Positions 60,521 to 64,000 of a stretch of DNA of 64,000 bases are shown one piece after another. The number at the start of each line of letters is the position of its first letter. Within the stretch, counting starts at the first letter, position 1. The position numbers and the translations under genes were made by a program. This DNA comes from Citrobacter sp. Awk 4 (GTDB taxonomy: Bacteria > Pseudomonadota > Gammaproteobacteria > Enterobacterales > Enterobacteriaceae). The notes beneath the pieces were generated by a model. That model saw only the letters and a list, made by a program, of their open reading frames with translations. It was not told where the DNA came from and ran no database searches. Location of the stretch: NCBI RefSeq assembly GCF_028069725.1, contig NZ_JANEWG010000027.1:1-64000 (forward strand), written 5' to 3'.

Positions 60521-61737
60521 AGGTCAGCTTCTTTTTACTTAAATTCCCGTTGTCCTCGGAGACCTTTGTGCTTAACCAAATCACCGCGTTTATCGACATG
60601 GGGTTTGAAGTAGACATTGTCGCGCTGCAGAAGGGGGATTTGCGCAATACGCACACGTCATGGACGAAATATGACCTGGAAGCCAAAACCCGCTGGTTGC
60701 AGGATGAACCGACGGGACGCCTTGCAAAGCTGCGTCATCGCGCAAGCAAAACGTTACCGGGACTTCATCGTGCGCCGACATGGAAAGCGCTTAACGTTTC
60801 CCGCTACGGTGCAGAGTCGCGCAACCTGATCCTCTCTTCTATTTGTGCTCAGGTCACGACACCGTTTCAGGCGGATGTCTTTATCGCCCACTTTGGACCT
60901 GCGGGGGTAACGGCGGCGAAACTGCGCGAGCTTGGGGTGATCAACGGCAAGATTGCCACTGTTTTCCACGGCATTGATATCTCGAGCCGGGAAGTGCTCA
61001 ACCACTATACGCCCGAGTACCAGCAACTGTTTCAGCGTGGTGATCTCATGTTGCCTATCAGTGATTTATGGGCCGCTCGCCTAAAAAGAATGGGCTGTCC
61101 GCCGGAGAAAATCGCGGTATCACGCATGGGGGTGGATATGGCGCGGTTTACCCATCGGCCGATTACAACGCCCTCTACGCCACTGGAGATTATTTCGGTT
61201 GCCCGTCTCACCGAGAAAAAAGGACTGCATGTCGCTATTGAAGCTTGCCGCCTGCTGAAAGCGCGCGGCGTGGATTTCCGTTATCGCATTCTGGGAATCG
61301 GTCCGTGGGAAAGACGCCTGCGCACGCTTATCGAGCAGTACCAACTGGATGATGTGATTGAGATGCCCGGCTTTAAACCCAGCCATGACGTCAAAATAAT
61401 GCTCGACAAGGCTGATGTCTTTCTGCTGCCTTCGATTACAGGCGCGGACGGGGATATGGAAGGTATTCCCGTGGCATTGATGGAAGCGATGGCGGTCGGT
61501 ATCCCGGTTATCTCGACCGTGCATAGCGGGATCCCGGAACTGGTGGAGGCGGGGAAATCCGGCTGGCTGGTGCCTGAAAACGACGCCCCGGCGCTGGCCG
61601 AACAACTGGCGGCGTTTAGCCGAATCGACGGTGATGCACTCAGGCCAGTGGTGCAACGTGCCCGTGAAAAAATTGAGTCTGATTTTAACCAGCAGGTGAT
61701 CAATCTTCAGCTCTCCAGCCTGCTGCAAACGATGTAA
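60517..61737 (+). CDS. wcaL: colanic acid glycosyltransferase WcaL (GT4)
   Basis: 406 aa. GT-B/GT4 domain with the donor-binding motif EGIPVALMEAMAVGIPVISTVHSGIPELV near residue 325. A galactosyltransferase role has been proposed for the E. coli protein. Starts at the wcaK stop (ATGA). Confidence 0.95.
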   Translation: MKVSFFLLKFPLSSETFVLNQITAFIDMGFEVDIVALQKGDLRNTHTSWTKYDLEAKTRWLQDEPTGRLAKLRHRASKTLPGLHRAPTWKALNVSRYGAESRNLILSSICAQVTTPFQADVFIAHFGPAGVTAAKLRELGVINGKIATVFHGIDISSREVLNHYTPEYQQLFQRGDLMLPISDLWAARLKRMGCPPEKIAVSRMGVDMARFTHRPITTPSTPLEIISVARLTEKKGLHVAIEACRLLKARGVDFRYRILGIGPWERRLRTLIEQYQLDDVIEMPGFKPSHDVKIMLDKADVFLLPSITGADGDMEGIPVALMEAMAVGIPVISTVHSGIPELVEAGKSGWLVPENDAPALAEQLAAFSRIDGDALRPVVQRAREKIESDFNQQVINLQLSSLLQTM

Positions 61738-61748
61738 ATTGAGGTTGT

Positions 61749-63152
61749 ATGCCTGAGAAAACCCTCTCCCGACGTACCTTTCTGGCGGCAGGCTCCATCC
61801 TTGCCGCTCTTCCCATCCTCCGTACTCCGCTTGTTCGCGCCGCTGCGCCCCGAAAGAGCGTCAATATCGATGAGTACAATCCGCAGGACTGGGTCGCCTC
61901 GTTCAGGCGTGCCTTCAACGACGCGCAAACCGTTGTGGTGCCTGCTGGCGTGGTGTGCAAAAACATCAATACGGGGATCTTCATCCCTGCCGGTAAAACG
62001 CTGCACGTCGTTGGTCGGCTAAGTGGCAACGGCAAAGGGCGGTTTGTGTTACAGGACGGCTGCCAGGTCACAGGGGAGGGGGGCGGTAGCCTGCATAACA
62101 TTACACTGGATGTGCGCGGCTCGGACTGTGTTATCCAGGGAATTGCCATGAGTGGTTTTGCGCCGGTAACCCAGATCTATATTGGCGGCAAAAAACCGCG
62201 GATTATGCGCAATCTGCTTATTGATGACATCACGGTGACGCAGGCGAACTATGCCATTTTGCGCCAGGGATTCCATAATCAGGTTGACGGCGCGCGGATC
62301 ACCCATTGCCATTTCAGTGACCTACAGGGCGATGCGATTGAATGGAATGTGGCGATCAACGATCGCAATATTCTGATTTCGGATCATGTCATTGAACGTA
62401 TCAACTGTACTAACGGCAAGATTAACTGGGGGATCGGCATTGGGTTAGCGGGAAGCACCTACGATAATAGCTACCCGGAAAAGCAAACGGTGAAAAACTT
62501 TGTGGTGGCGAATATCACCGGCTCAGATTGTCGGCAACTTGTCCATGTTGAGAATGGCAAGCACTTTATCATTCGTAATGTAAAGGCCCGGAATATCACA
62601 CCAGATTTCAGTAAGAAAGCAGGGATAGATAATGCCACTGTGGCAATTTATGGTTGTGATAACTTTGTGATTGATAATATTGATATGGTGAATTGTGCTG
62701 GAATGCTTATTGGCTACGGTGTGGTCAAAGGTCGATATTTATCCATTCCGCAAAATTTCAAATTGAATGATATTCATCTCGATAATACCCATCTTGCCTG
62801 GAAGCTACGCGGCATTCAAATCTCTTCCGGAAACGCGACCTCGTTTGTGGCACTCACTAACATTGAGATGAAGCGAGCGACGCTGGAGTTGCATAATAAG
62901 CCGCAGCATCTTTTTTTACGTAATATCAATGTGATGCAAATATCTTCCACAGGGCCTGCGCTGAAAATGCACTTTGACCTGCGCAAAGACGTGAGAGGGA
63001 AGTTTATGGCCAAACAGGACACGTTGTTGTCTCTGGCCAACGTGCATGCGGTGAACGAAAAGGGACAGAGTTCGGCAGATATCGACAGCATCGATCATCA
63101 GGTGGTCAATGTTGAGGATATCAATTTCAGACTGCCGGGGCAGGGGCGATAG
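61749..63152 (+). CDS. wcaM: colanic acid biosynthesis protein WcaM, Tat-exported
   Basis: 467 aa (E. coli 464). The N-terminus [19 protein letters not shown] has the twin-arginine SRRTFL motif and hydrophobic stretch, and RAA ends the signal, so export through Tat to the periplasm is likely. The mature part is a right-handed parallel beta-helix with repeats such as [10 protein letters not shown] and IRNVKARNI. Its role in slime or biofilm is not defined. Last gene of the cluster. Confidence 0.93.
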   Translation: MPEKTLSRRTFLAAGSILAALPILRTPLVRAAAPRKSVNIDEYNPQDWVASFRRAFNDAQTVVVPAGVVCKNINTGIFIPAGKTLHVVGRLSGNGKGRFVLQDGCQVTGEGGGSLHNITLDVRGSDCVIQGIAMSGFAPVTQIYIGGKKPRIMRNLLIDDITVTQANYAILRQGFHNQVDGARITHCHFSDLQGDAIEWNVAINDRNILISDHVIERINCTNGKINWGIGIGLAGSTYDNSYPEKQTVKNFVVANITGSDCRQLVHVENGKHFIIRNVKARNITPDFSKKAGIDNATVAIYGCDNFVIDNIDMVNCAGMLIGYGVVKGRYLSIPQNFKLNDIHLDNTHLAWKLRGIQISSGNATSFVALTNIEMKRATLELHNKPQHLFLRNINVMQISSTGPALKMHFDLRKDVRGKFMAKQDTLLSLANVHAVNEKGQSSADIDSIDHQVVNVEDINFRLPGQGR

Positions 63153-63281
63153 TTTTATGTACATTCCTGAAAACACAACTCTATTCTTCAGATTATGGCT
63201 ACTGCATTCTCTGGATAAGCGGCGTAACATCCTCAACAGAGCCAGCATGGAATTCATGCTGGCTAAAACATGCTAAAGAGC

Positions 63282-63287
63282 TATAAT
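63282..63287 (+). promoter_or_regulatory. candidate -10 element of galF
   Basis: A perfect TATAAT lies 30 bases before the galF ATG. No good -35 is seen 17 bases upstream. Just before it, AGCCAGCATG/CATGCTGGCT (63240-63265) forms a 10-bp palindrome around an EcoRI site that could stop cluster transcripts, but without a T-run. Confidence 0.5.
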
Positions 63288-63317
63288 TCAGCAACCATTT
63301 TACAGGTGGATGAAATA

Positions 63318-64000
63318 ATGATGAATTTGAAAGCAGTTATTCCGGTAGCGGGTCTGGGTATGCACATGTTGCCTGCCACCAAGGCAATCCCCAAAGAGAT
63401 GCTGCCGATTGTCGACAAACCGATGATTCAGTACATTGTCGATGAGATTGTGGCTGCTGGCATTAAAGAGATCCTCCTGGTCACTCACGCGTCCAAAAAC
63501 GCGGTCGAGAACCACTTCGACACCTCCTACGAATTAGAATCGCTCCTTGAACAGCGAGTAAAACGCCAGTTGCTGGCGGAAGTACAATCCATCTGTCCTC
63601 CGGGTGTAACGATCATGAACGTGCGCCAGGCTCAGCCTCTCGGTTTGGGTCATTCTATTCTTTGCGCGCGCCCGGTTATCGGCGACAACCCATTTGTTGT
63701 TGTATTGCCGGACATTATCATCGATAGCGCCAGTGCTGACCCACTACGTTATAACCTGGCTGCCCTGGTGGCCCGCTTCAATGAAACAGGTCGTAGCCAG
63801 GTGCTGGCGAAGCGCATGAAAGGCGACCTTTCAGAGTATTCTGTTATTCAGACGAAAGAAGCACTGGATAATGAAGGTAAAGTGAGCCGCATCGTTGAGT
63901 TCATCGAAAAACCGGATCAGCCGCAAACGCTGGATTCTGATCTGATGGCGGTGGGCCGTTACGTCCTCTCTGCGGATATCTGGGCTGAACTCGAAAAAAC
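63318..64000 (+). CDS. galF: UTP-glucose-1-phosphate uridylyltransferase subunit GalF (3' end beyond the window)
   Basis: At least 227 codons from the ATG at 63318 ([29 protein letters not shown]); E. coli begins MTNLKAV in register. The nucleotidyltransferase fold is clear ([33 protein letters not shown]). GalF modulates GalU and UDP-glucose supply for surface polysaccharides. The gene runs off the right end. Confidence 0.95.
   Translation, partial: MMNLKAVIPVAGLGMHMLPATKAIPKEMLPIVDKPMIQYIVDEIVAAGIKEILLVTHASKNAVENHFDTSYELESLLEQRVKRQLLAEVQSICPPGVTIMNVRQAQPLGLGHSILCARPVIGDNPFVVVLPDIIIDSASADPLRYNLAALVARFNETGRSQVLAKRMKGDLSEYSVIQTKEALDNEGKVSRIVEFIEKPDQPQTLDSDLMAVGRYVLSADIWAELEK

Noticed and set aside
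63240-63265. Palindrome before galF as an intrinsic terminator
   Set aside because: The stem is perfect but is followed by TAAAACA on the plus strand, with no T-run, so termination is not supported.
1-64000. CRISPR arrays, tRNA or rRNA genes, insertion sequences
   Set aside because: No regularly spaced repeats, no cloverleaf with tRNA landmarks, no rRNA and no transposase were seen on either strand.

Overview
The window is chromosomal DNA of an enteric gammaproteobacterium of the family Enterobacteriaceae. Protein sequences and gene order follow the 46-47 min region of Escherichia coli and Salmonella (thiMD, yegWVUT, fbaB, yegS, trhP, baeRS-mdtDCBA, yegD, alkA, dgcE, udk, dcd, asmA, yegH, the colanic acid cluster, galF). 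Several E. coli landmarks are missing (gat operon, yegP, the pphC/yegI/yegL block), so a Citrobacter-like genome is the best guess. The sequence alone does not prove the genus.

Left part (1-8300): a TPP riboswitch drives thiM-thiD (thiamine salvage and phosphorylation). A GntR regulator gene (yegW) converges on a divergently placed yegT-yegU-yegV operon (nucleoside-type symporter, ADP-ribosylglycohydrolase-like protein, PfkB kinase). Then come fbaB (class I aldolase) and yegS (lipid kinase), which converge on a shared hairpin.

Variable island (about 8300-11130): an AT-richer patch holding a frameshifted orphan toxin remnant, its WapI-like immunity gene, the C-terminal end of a phage tail-fibre assembly gene, a DUF1493 gene and a frameshifted STM2901-like gene. 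It ends in a strong terminator and a P2-type attachment core. That core lies inside the terminator of the CyaR small RNA gene, which has a CRP site centred at -41.5. This looks like a decayed P2-like prophage end that has accumulated cargo.

Middle (11200-28900): trhP (tRNA hydroxylation), then a tightly packed minus-strand transcription unit: mdtA-mdtB-mdtC-mdtD-baeS-baeR, followed by four genes that are not in the E. coli operon. These encode an exported TPR protein, a PcfJ-domain protein, a DUF1266 protein and a large DUF4034/repeat protein. A candidate BaeR box precedes mdtA, and an ibs/Sib type I toxin-antitoxin pair lies between mdtA and yegD. The four-gene extension is the best candidate for an undescribed system.

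Right part (28900-64000): yegD (Hsp70-like), alkA (DNA repair), dgcE (c-di-GMP synthase), udk, dcd, asmA and yegH. A 690-base leader region upstream of wza follows, with a candidate RcsAB box, a leader ORF and a JUMPstart/ops element for RfaH. The complete colanic acid cluster comes next: wza-wzb-wzc, wcaA-F, gmd, fcl, gmm, wcaI, manC, manB, wcaJ, wzxC and wcaK-L-M, with REP elements at three internal gaps. The window ends inside galF. The cluster makes GDP-fucose (manC, manB, gmd, fcl), builds the repeat unit on undecaprenyl phosphate (wcaJ and the glycosyltransferases), decorates it (wcaB, wcaF, wcaK), flips it (wzxC), polymerises it (wcaD) and exports it (wza, wzc, wzb).
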